Origin: Limnoperna fortunei
Lineage: Eukaryota > Mollusca > Bivalvia > Mytilida > Modiolidae
NCBI GenBank assembly: GCA_944474755.1
Contig: OX104113.1
Coordinates: 22,820,432-22,884,431 of the forward strand
DNA: 64,000 bases
Reading direction: 5' to 3'
Under the pieces are notes generated by a model. It was not told where the DNA came from, made no database searches, and was given only the letters and a program-made list of their open reading frames with translations. This document shows positions 34,070 through 47,000 of this stretch, one piece after another. Positions within the stretch are counted from its first letter, which is position 1. Every line of letters begins with the position of its first letter. Made by a program: the position numbers and the translations under genes.

Positions 34070-35590
34070 AATTTTCATGAAACTTGGTAAGACAGCTTGT
34101 ATTATTGCTATAAACAATACCAAAAGAAATCTGAGGCAAGGGGACGATCACGGTATGAAAGCATGAGGTGTTGAGTTGCGCATGTTCTCTGGTATGTGAT
34201 TTTTTGGTTCAATATTCAAATTTCCCCGTGTTTTGCTCCTTTGTTTTACCTTTCATCAAATTTCCTTGTAGTAGTGCCTATAACAATACATTATATACAC
34301 TGTCTATCCACGTTTGATGATAAGTCCGTCTCGAGTTGCGCACGATGTCACGAAGATGATATTTTACCAGTTCGATTTTCGAATTTGTCACTGTTGAACT
34401 ATTCTTATATCAAACCAGTCCAGCTGCCTCAAATTTCTCTTTAGTAATATCTATAGCAATACAATACAAGTTATATTGTCAAGTTTCACGATGTTTAAAA
34501 GAGGCGTCGTAAGTTGCGCGTGTTATCGGATATGTTACCTTTTACTAAGTCGATTTTCAAATCTCTCTTTCTCTTTTGAAAGTGTCTGTAGCATTATAGT
34601 TCAAGATGTATAACAAGGGTGATAGGTCTGCTTCGACTTGCTTGATGTTTTAACATACCGTTATTAACACTTGTCTCTTTAGAGCCCCATCTGCGGTATT
34701 ATCTATAGCTTAGGTGTTGGAAAGGTTTTATGAATATTGAAAGAGTATGAAATGTCCGTTTCTAGTAGCACAGGTTCTCAGGTAGTGGATTTTTTACGAG
34801 GCCGAATGTGCCCATGTTGGTCTCATGTTATAACGTACCATTCTAGCTGTCACTAATTCCTTTTTGGCATTATATATATCAATACAATACAATCTGTTAT
34901 GGCAAGTTTCATTTACAGTAAAAGAGGAAAATGGGAACGCTTCAAGCTTCACAGATTTTCAAGTATGTCAAATTTTTGCCAGTTCTATGTTCGAATTTGA
35001 ACTTATTGGGCTCACTTTTATACCTAAGCTGTCCAGATGCATCAAATTCCTTCTAGTAGTATCTATAACATTATAATCAAGCTGTCTTGCCAAGTTTCAT
35101 CACGACTGAAAGAGGATGAAGAGATCAACTCGGTTACGCATTTGCGTATGTTATTTTATATTTCTGATGCCTAAAATTCATTTGATAGTATCTATAACAA
35201 AAAATTCATTCTTCCACGTTACATGAAGATTAAAAACGATAAATGGGTCGTCTTCAGTTGCGCAAGTTCTTAGTGTCAAGTATTTGATTTTTACCAGTTC
35301 GATATTAAATTGTCCTTGTTTTACTCTCTACCATAAAAAACCGGTTTAGCTGCCTCAATTTATTTTAGTAGTATATATAGCCTTATAATAGAAGCTGTCT
35401 TGAAAAGTTTTGTGCCAGAAGATGACGGGGTCGTATCAAGTTGCATAGGTTCTCGGAAAGGTGATTGTTTACCCGTTTGATACATTTATTTGTCATTACT
35501 TTGGCTCCCAATACCAGACCTGCCCAGTTGCTCCATACCAAACATGTTTATCTTCCTCAATTTTCCTTTGGCAATATCTATCAAGCTCCC
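34070..35590. repeat. Degenerate tandem array, roughly 170-190-bp units
   Basis: Three landmark phrases recur in fixed order. First, agtagt/agtaat-atctataacaatac at about 34,270, 34,445, 34,695, 34,865, 35,055, 35,185 and 35,370. Second, (ctgtc)ttgccaagtttcat followed by an a/g-rich stretch. Third, agttgcgca-ttctcgg-tatgtgatttttaccagttcgat at about 34,173, 34,335, 34,512, 35,258 and 35,440. Between them is gtccagctgcctcaaattt. I count seven or eight decayed units. Short open frames here are fragments of units. Confidence 0.65.
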
Positions 35591-35594
35591 TTAT

Positions 35595-37050
35595 TTCGCT
35601 GTTTTTCTAAGTCTAAATATCGAACCCTATGAGTTCGTTTAAATATCGAATATCGAATATCGAACCCGCATCCCACCCGTCATCACACCTGTTGGTCATT
35701 GTTGCAATAAAGATATAATGGGGCACGTGTAAATTGGACTTCGTTGTCGCTGTTTATGGTCAACAGTAAACGGTCTACTGACCAACAACGAGGTCAGATA
35801 TAAAGTCCATCACTGACTGACGTATTTGTATAACAAATGGTCAGTTATTGTGATGAATTTTGATGAGAATAATTTGTGCACTGAGTTTTTCACATTCAGT
35901 TATTATAACTGTAAAATAAACATAGCAAACAAAACATTTACTGCTCATGAGCTACATATACAGTCATACCGACAGAGAATTTAATATTAACGGAATTATG
36001 ATACAAGATTTTCTATGTGTTTTCAACTTGGATTTCTGTAAAACAGGGCTCACTTAATTACTGTTGATTATTCCATATTTTTTTGCTAGAAATTTGTAAA
36101 GCAGCATAAATAATGAGTGGTTTCATCGAATTGTTTTTTATTTGCTTTTTGTGCCGAGATTAAACATAGCTTCACTTGTCAGTGAAATACACCCCTTTCT
36201 ACATCTACAGCTATTTCAGTATAGTTTTGAGTCATGTACAGCTAAAACACATAAGGCCATTTGTTCTTTTTTGTTTATTTTTTCAATTAAGGTCAAAGAA
36301 AAGAACCAATGTGACCGAATATTCTACAATTGAACGGTTTTATAAGGACACCTCGCTCGCCTAGTAGTTTGAAGCAAAAACTGTTACTGTTCCGTTAAAA
36401 GTAATCTCATTTGATTAAACATATTACTATTGAATTTTAAAATAGTTGAATGCCCAATAACATTATGACATTTAAAAAAAATATAGCAATATTTGGTCGT
36501 ACATATGTATATATGGTAGCCTCAGACCATAATTTCCGGCTAACTTGAGGTTGGGTAAGCCAATATAATTGTTTTGTCTGTGTTATCTCCAATCAGTTCA
36601 TTAAAACAGAAAAATGTATTTTTAACTGAAATTTATATTTTCAAATTTGCGGAAGTATGATCATTATATTGGAAAAGATTTTCCTTTAATTCATCTAATT
36701 TCTAGACATAATTTGCAAATGTATTCACATCACAAATAAATATCTGAAATAACCCTTTTTATACGGATTCAGTTTTAAACGCTAGAGCGACTGCAATGAG
36801 CTACAAGTAAATTCTTTTTTTTACAACTTCGTCAAATAAAAAATTATACTGCATTTAGGCAAGGAAAACCAACTTTAACCCAAAGCTCGGCGTGACAACA
36901 TGTTCATGTTGGTGTTTCTTGAAAGAAACTTATTTGTTTAAGTTGAGCTCAGCTGTTAATTAAAACTTTTCCAAAAATATTCTTTGGTTAAATAGCTTCA
37001 AGTATGTCAGTTTCTATTATTCTTATTATGCCAATGTAAACAACTACCCT
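35595..37050. other. Intergenic, nothing firmly recognised
   Basis: It contains a tcgaatatcgaatatcgaac microrepeat near 35,640 and a weak inverted pair (ctgttggtca/tgaccaaca) around 35,690-35,790. No exon was seen. Confidence 0.45.
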
Positions 37051-37053
37051 GTT

Positions 37054-37342
37054 TCAACGTTTTGAGGGGGCCTCGGTGGCCGAGTGGTCAAGGTAGTTCG
37101 TCTACTATTGATCACGTGGTCTGTCAACACTGAGATTGCGGGTTCGATTCTCACTGCAGGCAGGGTGTACTCGACTCCAATCTTAATTGACAAGGATTGC
37201 CAGTTTTCCTACCGCAGGTCGGGGGTTCTCTCCGGGTACTCCGGCTTCCTCCCCCAATAAAAACTGGACGCCATGAAATAGCTGAAAAATTGCTGAAAGT
37301 GGCGTTAAAACACCATTCAAACAAACAAAATCAACGTTTTGA
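37054..37342 (+). mobile_element. tRNA-derived SINE, second young copy with 12-bp target duplication
   Basis: tcaacgttttga at 37,054-37,065 is repeated exactly at 37,331-37,342. The insert (37,066-37,330) is nearly base-for-base the same as the copy at 18,781-19,050, including the tRNA-like head and caaacaaac tail. It lies about 0.6 kb before the TATA box of the lipoprotein gene. Confidence 0.93.
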
Positions 37343-37352
37343 ATAATAACAT

Positions 37353-37487
37353 CAGGGTGTGCTCGACTCCAACCTTAATTGTTGGGTGTTTTTAACGTGT
37401 TCTTTGGACGCCAATAAAAACGGGGCGCCATGATATAACTTAAAAATTGCTTAAGTATAGTAAACGTTAAACGCCATTCAAACAAAT
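37353..37487 (+). mobile_element. Decayed SINE fragment
   Basis: tgtgctcgactccaacctta, an internal deletion, then aataaaaacggggcgccatg and gttaaacgccattcaaac follow the order of the SINE body but lack the tRNA head. It is diverged, so older than its neighbour. Confidence 0.75.
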
Positions 37488-37945
37488 ATAAAAACTACAT
37501 AAAATGGCTTTAAAAACATATTGCTGCTTAATTTGATCTGTTTGATGCAAATTAGAAATATATATATGTATAAATTAAAAAAAAATTACCAATGAGTACC
37601 ATATTTTTAAGCAGTAAGAAGTTATCAAAACCGAAAATAAAATAATATAAATCTGCATAGAAATTTATTTAAAATATTAAACTACTATTAACTTTCTCTT
37701 TTCAGTTTAAGTGTTTTTTATTGTCATATTTACTGAAAGTTAAACTATATTTTAAGTATTACGAAATGATTGTGAAATATTAAATAGTTGACCTGTTATT
37801 AACATTTGATCATTGATAATGACATATTTAATTGATAACCTATACCCACAAAGTAAAGTGCAGAGATAATAATTAATTATAGTTATACTATCAAACTTGT
37901 ACCCTTTAGGCACGACCCTGTGTCAGCAACTTATTATCACATAGG

Positions 37946-37953
37946 TATAAAAG
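37946..37953 (+). promoter_or_regulatory. TATA box of the LLTP gene
   Basis: TATAAAAG lies 64 bp before the start codon at 38,010. A start site near 37,975 would give a 5' UTR of about 35 bases with no upstream ATG. Upstream DNA to 37,490 is AT-rich with no other motif I can support. Confidence 0.7.
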
Positions 37954-38009
37954 CTACGATGAAAGTGTGGAAGCTCAATATAGATTGAGACACGACACAG
38001 AGCTCCAAA

Positions 38010-38061
38010 ATGGAGCGAAAGTTTATATTATTTTGTGCCCTAGTGGTACTTAGTCAAGCAG
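38010..38061 (+). CDS. LLTP exon 1: start and signal peptide
   Basis: It encodes MERKFILFCALVVLSQA, a basic n-region, hydrophobic core and A-x-A-like end, then a donor CAG/gtatga in phase 1. This is the first ATG after the TATA box, and the signal peptide makes it the likely start. Confidence 0.9.
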
Positions 38062-41000
38062 GTATGACAATTAACTGTTTAATATCAATAATTAATGAAA
38101 ATGCATCCAAATGTTATTATTTCTATAAATTTGGATTATTTTTTGACCGTCTTCCATTGCACTTATTAAATTTATTAATACTATGACAATTAACTGTTTT
38201 CTATCAAGTTATTAAAATGCACATAAATGTTTTTTAATTCTTTGAATTTGGCGTATTTATTCACCGTCTTCCATTGCACTGGTGTTATTCAACTTACCTA
38301 ATTCTGTACACAACATAAATTCAGTTAAAGCAAATTAATTTGATTGTTCAAAAATGTCATGAAGACATACTTAAACTTGTTGTTATACTTGGTACCCGGT
38401 AACATTTTTAATTTTTAACTGTATTTGCTAATTGACTTTTTTACAGCTACATTACCGAAATTAGAAAAGGCAACGTGTGCAAAACAATGTACAGGTAAGA
38501 TTGATAGTGTTTAACGCCATTTTCAGCAATTTTTCAGCTATATCGTATGTCGTCCAGTTTTTATTGGAGATAAGAAACATAAGTACCGGGAGACAATCCC
38601 AATCTTCGGTAGGAAAACTGCCAATCCTTGTCAATTAAGATTATAGTCGAGCACACCCTGCCCGCAGTGAAACTGGAACCCGCAACCTCTGTGTTGACAG
38701 ACCACGTGATCAATAGTAAATGACTTACTAACTTGTACCTGCAAGAGAATAATTAAATACGATTTTGTATAGAGAACACATGTTTCGGATACTTTGTTAT
38801 TTAGTTTTTAATGATTAAATATATATAGGTGTAAGTAAAACATTTTTTATGTAATTACTATTCTGTGATTATAGAATACTTTTCGTTTACTGTTTATTTT
38901 GAATCACGCCGTTGTTTTCTCTAGAGACAAGAAAATTCGGATATGAAACCGGAAAGACCTACGAATATGACTACACATCAAAAGTCTCTTCATCCATCCA
39001 TGGAGCGTCCGAAGATAAAGCCGAAATAGACATGACTGCCAAAGTTCACATCCAAGTCCAATCAAAATGCGACTTGATTCTTACGGTAAGTCGTAACTAG
39101 TTCTGTTAGCCCACTCACAAAATCAGATGTTACTACATGTTTCTCACAGAATTTATGTTGTTGTGGTATTTTTTACAATACGAGTCTAAGTAATTTACGT
39201 GTTATCTAATTGTACAATTTATTGAACTGTCTCGAATACATATAACAATAAAAGGACTATAAACACAAAATAAATAAGTTTAGTTGTATCTAATTATCTA
39301 TCAGTAGTATCTTAAAATTGGTTAGTCTCACGTAATTAACATTTCATTCTTTTATTTCAAATACATATACTTACAGGTTTCTGATGTAGAACTTAAAGAG
39401 TCTGACCCGAAATCGCCAAATACCAGACGTAATGCTGATATTAGTGGAGAGTTCAAGAGGAGTCTTGAACAAAACTCACTGATGTTCTCATTCCAAGATG
39501 GCCGAATTGATGAACTTTGTCCTTCTGACAATGAGCAGACTTGGGCACTTAACATCAAAAGGGCAATTATCTCTGCCTTCCAGAACTCTATGGACGATTT
39601 CACCCAAGAACTGAAGACAAAAGAGGTAAATTTTGTACAGAGAATTAAAAATGTGAAATCAGAAACAAGATAATGAACCTTCGAGAACCGCACAGCTTGT
39701 CTTTTTGACTTTACTTTGTTAATATTTTTCATTGAAAAGCTAGATTTAAAAATTCTTTGAGTTATGAGTATTATTTTTTACAGACCGATGTGACTGGAAG
39801 TTGCGATGTCAACTACTCAGTTGGATCCAATGGGTGGTATACAATGACTATTAAAAAGACAAAAGACACGCTTGGGTGTGTTGACAGACATGGTTACAAA
39901 ACCGCCATGCAAGGAACCCCTTACAGAGTACCATCTGTAAGTTTGAAAAATTTATACAAATACATTATCGGTTTTATAACGACGGGAAGTACACAGTTTC
40001 GCTTCGGTTTGTTTCTTGTATTATATCATTGTGACTTTGGCAAGTCGTTTGTATTCATAATATATATCAAATTGCTGAATTGAATTGCTGCGTATTGAAT
40101 ACAACATGCATCACGCGTTTTTACCACAGGAAGTTTGTAAACTATGTGCAAATGACTTTAATTTGTATTTGTAACAGGAGATCCAGTCTCTACCACTGGT
40201 CAAGAGTACACATGAATGTCAGCAAGGAATCAGCAAAGCCGGAATTTTACAGAGCAGTACTTGTAACGAACAGCACGTTCTGAGACCATTCTCTCGCGAG
40301 GCTAGTGGTGCTGTCACAGACACAACCCAGACACTGAAGTATGTCAATGAGAAACAAAGTACTACTGTAGCAGGTAAATGTATTCAGTTATATTGCATAA
40401 CACTATAATGTTTATTTTATTGCTACATATGATACGATATAAAGAAATCAAATTTCTACATGCTGATTATTGGAAGACTTTTCTAAAATGAACAAGAACA
40501 GTTACTTTTTATGGTTACACCATGTCTTGTAAGGTGTAACGCTGATAAGAATCACACTGCATTATGCAAATTGATTCAATTGAACATCAATAAGTATTTT
40601 TAATGCATTTCTGCAATATATTATATTGTATTTTAAAATAGTTACTGTTGGAAAGAGAACAAACCTTGCCTTTGAACATGCTTTTGACAACACCAATGTT
40701 GACAATGCGGAAAAGGAAGTTATCGGAAAGTTAAAGGAAATGTGTGAATCCTCCAAAGATTTTGTAAAAGTATCCACCGCCAGTCAATTTACTGAACTTG
40801 TCAAATCAATGAAAGCATTGGGTGCTGACAGTATGGAAAAAATTCACCAAAGAGTTCAGAACAACAAGATCTGTTCTGAAAACTCAAAAGTCAAGTGAGT
40901 ACTTAAGATTCGAACATTATTCTGACTTGATATGTATACTGTATTGTAGATACAAGCTTAGTAGATATTGTTGTTAAAAGAAAATAAAACAAACACATAT

Positions 41001-44000
41001 GTTTACAGCTACTATATCAGTAGGAAAACATGCTTGATAATGTGAAACAAATCGATGTTAGTTTAAATTGTTTTAAAGTTAAAATTACTCTTTGTTTTTT
41101 AGGAAGTTTTTCTTAGATGCCATTCCTATGGTTGGAACTCGATCTTCATTGAAAATGATGACTAGTCTTATAAACGGAAATCAGATAACAGAGCCTGAAG
41201 CCGATATGTGGATGACCAGTCTGGCTTTCATCAAAAACCCAACAAAAGACATGCTCTTGGAGCTCAAGGTGAATATAAACAGTAAAATTTCTTGCCTACA
41301 AAGTACACAAAATGTATAACATGAACTTTACTTGATTTTAATGCGTTTGTTTTGATACATGGTAGAATTGAGAACTGTCTGACAATGTGTTTTTTAGGTA
41401 ATGACAATCTCTATTTTGTGAGTTTAAGCACATTTCTGTTTAATGTTACAAATAGTATGACCATTTATTTTATCTTACAGCCTTTGCTGACCAATGCCCA
41501 GAATTCACAAGCTATGCTCGCAGTGTCATCGTTGGTTTATTCTTACTGTAAAACATCACCTTGTGACAACGACCTCGATATTATTAATATGGTATCCAGT
41601 TTGGAGGCCACAATAAGTGTCGGTTGCTATGCAGACAAGAATAACGTCAACAAAGTAAGTATTACATTAAATAAAATCATCAAAAATTTTTATGCGGTTT
41701 TAAGTATAAATAGATTAAGCCACATGAATAAAAATAATTGAAGGGCTCACTAAATATATTTCGATTCTTATCCGTTAATTTGCCACATTTTCGTTTTAGA
41801 TTATACGAACCCTCCGTGCATTTGGTAATGCTGGATTTTCTAGCACCGTAACCACTATCAACAGCTGCCTAATGAGAAAGGAAAACCCAACAGAGGTCCG
41901 CCTTGCTGCAGCCCAAGCCTTCCGCAGAATGCCATGTGATACTGATGTAAGTGCGATTTTTGTTGTTCAAATCATATTTCCGTGATAGTGACCTCTTCTG
42001 GGTTTTAAACCAAATTTGTTTTCAATAAACAAGCAAACAGTTTCATAGTATTTGACATTAATTCTCTGATACTCTAATCTTAATTAAAATGTTTTTTTTT
42101 TCAGAGAAACGATTTGATGACAACTTATACAAATCGAGACGAAGATTCTGAGCTGAGAATAGCTGCATACTTAGGATTAATGTCATGTCCGTCATCATCG
42201 ATTCTCAACCAGATTAAAAATATGTTAGAATCAGAGGAGGTAAATCAGGTTGGGTCCTTTGTATGGAGTCATCTTACAAATTTAATGGAGACATCAAGTC
42301 CATTTAAACGAGACATAAAGTCCATATTATTCAACGACGTGCTAAAGAAAGAATTTAACCTAGAGAAAATGAAGTATTCGAGAAACTATGAAGCTTCCTT
42401 CTTTATAGAGAAAATTAACACCGGAGCTGCCATTGATAGTAATTTAGTATGGTCTTCTAAATCATTTTTGCCAAGGTCTGCCATGACAAACATAACAATT
42501 GATCTGTTTGGACACTCTGTTAATCTTTTCGAAATTGGTGGGAGAGTAGAAGGACTGGAGTACTTTTTGGAATCATACTTTGGACCAGAAGGATATTTTG
42601 GACAGCCTAAAGATTCAGTAAAACAGGTCATAAAGGGAATCAGTAACGAGGCAATGGACAAATTGAAAGACGAGGTATTTATTTTTTTTATATTATTTTA
42701 TTATTTGGATGACAGGAAAATTCGTATATGAAATACACAAATTTGGCATTTGCTAAAAATGCTCTAAAGTAATGCTTGTTTTGATGCAATATATGCAAGT
42801 AGAAAGGACTTTAATTCAAAATATCTCTTTTATTACACATTTAAAAAAAATCGATGTTTAAAGTATAATTATTATTTCAGTATGGAAGTACTATGGAAGA
42901 GTTAAAGGGCAGTATGTATATGAGAATATTTGGCAACGAATTGAAATACTTTAACTCGGATGATATCAAGAGCTTGATTTCCGGAGAAAACTTCAACATT
43001 CTCGACTTCATCATCAACTTGTCGAAAGAACAAGACTACTCCTTTACTCACAGTTTCATGTTCCTAGACACCGTTGTCGTAATACCAACTATTTCCGGTT
43101 TTCCACTAAACATTAGTATCGACGGAAGTGCCACAATTAATGTCCAGTCCTCTGGAAAAATGGACTTAAGACAATTAAGTTCTAACCCAAGAAGTATTTC
43201 CATAAACGGGAAAATTAAACCAAGGTACGAAATTAAACAATAAGGATAGAAGTAGGTTTATGTTCACTTTATATTTTATTTTTACTTTTAATTGTTTTTA
43301 ATATCTTTTATATGTTTTTTCTGTTAATAAATGTGATAAAAATGATAAAACTAAACGTTCTTTGTTATGAGTTTACTGTAGAGAACAATAAAACATCTGT
43401 AATAACATCAACGTAAAGGAATGATCAATTGTATTTAATACATTGTAGTGGTGCCGTAGAAGTATCTAGCATGATGAGTATTGACGCTTTCGTCACCAAA
43501 GCTGGCATGAAGATGGTTTCATCCCTTAATTCTGCAACAGCTCTTGAAGGACATATTGAATTGAAAAATGGACATGTGTTTAGTGCCCAGTGGAACACAC
43601 CAGAAGATAAAATTGAAATATTTGAAGTACGGTATGTAAATAAGTTTTATTAAGTTTGAATTATTATCCTTCACAAAAATTTAAATGTTACTGCAAGAAG
43701 GTTTTTTTTACATCAGTGGCTATCATATGTAATGGTCTTTTGATTTTTTTTTAGAACATCGTTCTTCACCGTCCATCGTGATGAAACACGTGAGCAAAAA
43801 ATGGTTACTCAGAACCGACAGACAAAGAAGTTATGTACTGGGGACAAGATTTCATACATCTCTGGCATGGAGCTTTGTGGAGAGATTTCATATCCTAATG
43901 CATCTTTAAAGGGTGATGCTCCATATTTCCCGCTGACTGGACCAGTGTCTGCTGGGTTAACCCTTTATAAAAGAGACAGTCACACCAGCTATAAAATGGA

Positions 44001-47000
44001 ATATGAATTTACCATGGTAAGCAAAACTGTAACTGATAACTGACACAAAACAACAAATAACCAAAAGGTCTAATGTAACATACTTTTTCCAAATAATTGT
44101 ATTTTATTGTATTTTCGATAGGTTAATCATGTTCCTTAAATACAGGTTTTTGCAACAAAAGAGCAATGAAATGTGTCTTTTTTAGGACTAATAATGTTTT
44201 ATTCATTTTCAGTCAAAATCTGCATTGATCGCAAATGTTGGCTTCAACACACCCGGGTCAAAGGTGGACAGAGAGATGAAAGTAGGTTTTAATTTTAACC
44301 ACAAACACATGGATGTTGAGATGGTTATGCTGTCACCATGGAAAAAAGCCGCTTTCAATGGTTAGTAAAATTATTGCACAAAGATATAATAATGTGAGTA
44401 TTATTACAAACATTTTACTAAAACATGGTATCTTCACATAGACATATAATGCTTTTCTGTTTGTCTTTCGCAGTTATTCGTTATGAACAAAATAAATAAA
44501 CATATTTTATGCTTGCCATGCGATAAAAGTTGAAATCGGTCTTTAAAACATGGCCGTTGTTTTATAGGTGCCATAAATACAGAAAAGAAACAAATGAACG
44601 GTAAGCTCAGTATTGACAAGACAGTCTACTCAGTCAAAGCTTCTCTGGATAGTAACAAGAAATCATCAACAGTGGTTTATTCCCCAGCACTCGAAATAGT
44701 CATACCAAATAGAGAAAACATTAAGGTTGACGGAACTGTCGAATATTTACGAGGAACAACTTTAGATGCAGCCTTCACCATTAATGGACTAACAAAGGAT
44801 CCTGTCAACATGGGATGTAAGTAAAGTTTATGTCTGTAACAGTACATGCCAAGCTCCTAGCACGATAAAAACTCGTTTTTAAATCTAAAAAAAACACTAG
44901 GTTCATTGTATCTGCTACTAAAGACTAAATTCCTTTTCATTTCTCCATGCTTTTCTAGTCGCATTCTTAATTGTGTTCCCGATGTCTGACCCCTTTTTAG
45001 GTTGATTTATTGTTTCTTAACTTGTTCTCGTCCTGAATATAGCTGAAATATTGATCGTTAAACGTTTAGTAAATATTCAACCAATCAATCAATTAACCAA
45101 TAAATCATTTTGTTTAAAATGCAAAGTAAGATTTTTGTTTCTTTTCAGTCACCATGCTTAACAAGAAGGTCATTCAGTCTGTTAAGGGTAGTTTAGCAAT
45201 GAACAAAAAAGAGGAATACAGTTTTGAGACCAGAATTCAAACTCTAGAAACAGCGAAGTCCTTGAAGTACATTCCATTCTTGTCTATTAAGACTCCATCT
45301 AAAATTTTTATGGGATTTGGAGGAAACGTGGAGATAAAATACAACACAGCATTAAATGTAGACCTGACTTTGGACGGACTAACGCAAACACCCATGAAAT
45401 ATTTTGGTAAGTCTACAATTATTTTTTCTTTTTATTTCTAACATTATTTACAAGTACATTTTTCCGCTATTATTACTATTTCTTACAGTGTCTTTTCATT
45501 TACGTAATTGGTATTTTAGTGGCGTACTGCTTTTAGCGGTTTAACAGCGTACAAATTATAATATAATAATATACTTTCTTATTACAGTTAACATAGAAGA
45601 CTCTGGAAATTCCAAACAATCGCGTTACCAAGCAAAAGTGAATATACAAAGTCCGTTTTTAACAACAAAAGGAAAATCCAGCCTAATGATGAAGTCGACA
45701 TCTATTATAACAAGGACAACGTTTGATTACGTCATACCACGTCTTGCACGTGATCAAATCACCTTGAATACCAAAGTTATTATGAGGAATACAAAGAAAG
45801 CAACATCAGTCAAGTACGACGGGTAAGTGAAAACTAAATGAATCTTTAGGTCTTTTACAAACATAGTACTAATAGGTTTTTCATAAAGGTCCACAACTAT
45901 CTAATGGATTTTGATCAAGAATCTTTGTGAACAAGCCTTGGATAAATTAAAAATACCGTCGCCATGACGAACATTTTATTTAAATGTTGTCATCACTTAT
46001 ATTTTTATATAGAAATTACCATTTGATTTGTATTTTTTAAATAGCCTTATCAACTTTAAAAAGAACACTGATATGAATGTCAATCTTGGAGGAGATTTCA
46101 CATCTAATGATAAAGTCACAAAAACCAACGTGAACGTTCAGTATGGCGCAAACAAGAAAGACCTTAACAAAAAGATTACCTTGTCATCCGTTGTTAAGCA
46201 TCAATTGGCATGGAGGGCAAGTGATGTCAGTATAAATGCTCAACTGCAACACATTGAATCGGTAAGGCATTTTTAACGAGAACTGACTTGTATATATATT
46301 CAATTAATAATTTGATAATTTTTCACCGTTTTAATTTACAGCAGAAACCGTAAACAAGATATACGCTGTCTAAAAAAAGTATACACTAATAAACGCGATA
46401 AATAAAGAAGTAAGTCACCTCTCTTTCCTTTAATTAATGACCACCTCTAAACAAATTATAAGACAAAGAAAGTTTATTTCGGCCTTTGGGTTTTGTTTTC
46501 AAGGTCATGCAGTACCTCAATTCATGACTCTTTCAACGTAATTTGAATTCGACATATACTTGTAGTCACACAAACTGCTCATCTTTCTAAATTATTTACG
46601 TTGTTATTAGGGTTCGTGTTGTGTTACTCGTCTTTGATTTCATGTGTTTATTTTCTATGGTATTTTCTATATGTGCTTGTATAATTTTCACGCTATTTGG
46701 TTGTCTATACATATTGATTTGCAATTTTTTATCAATTCTTTGTACTTTCTGCTTCCAGACTGTTATTATATTTAAACGTAAAAGGTAAAAAAAATTATTG
46801 TTTTGTAGGGCACTGACTTCAAAGTTAAAGGAAGCCACAAACATGATAAAAAATCATTAGACAGCAGTATTACCATATCTCTTGGTGCAAAACACACATT
46901 TTCTACCTCCGTTTTCTTGAAAGACAAATCTACCAAACTGACGTCTATTTCTGGTGGAGCTTCAGTCACCTTGAATAATGATGAATTTTCTCTTTCAAAT

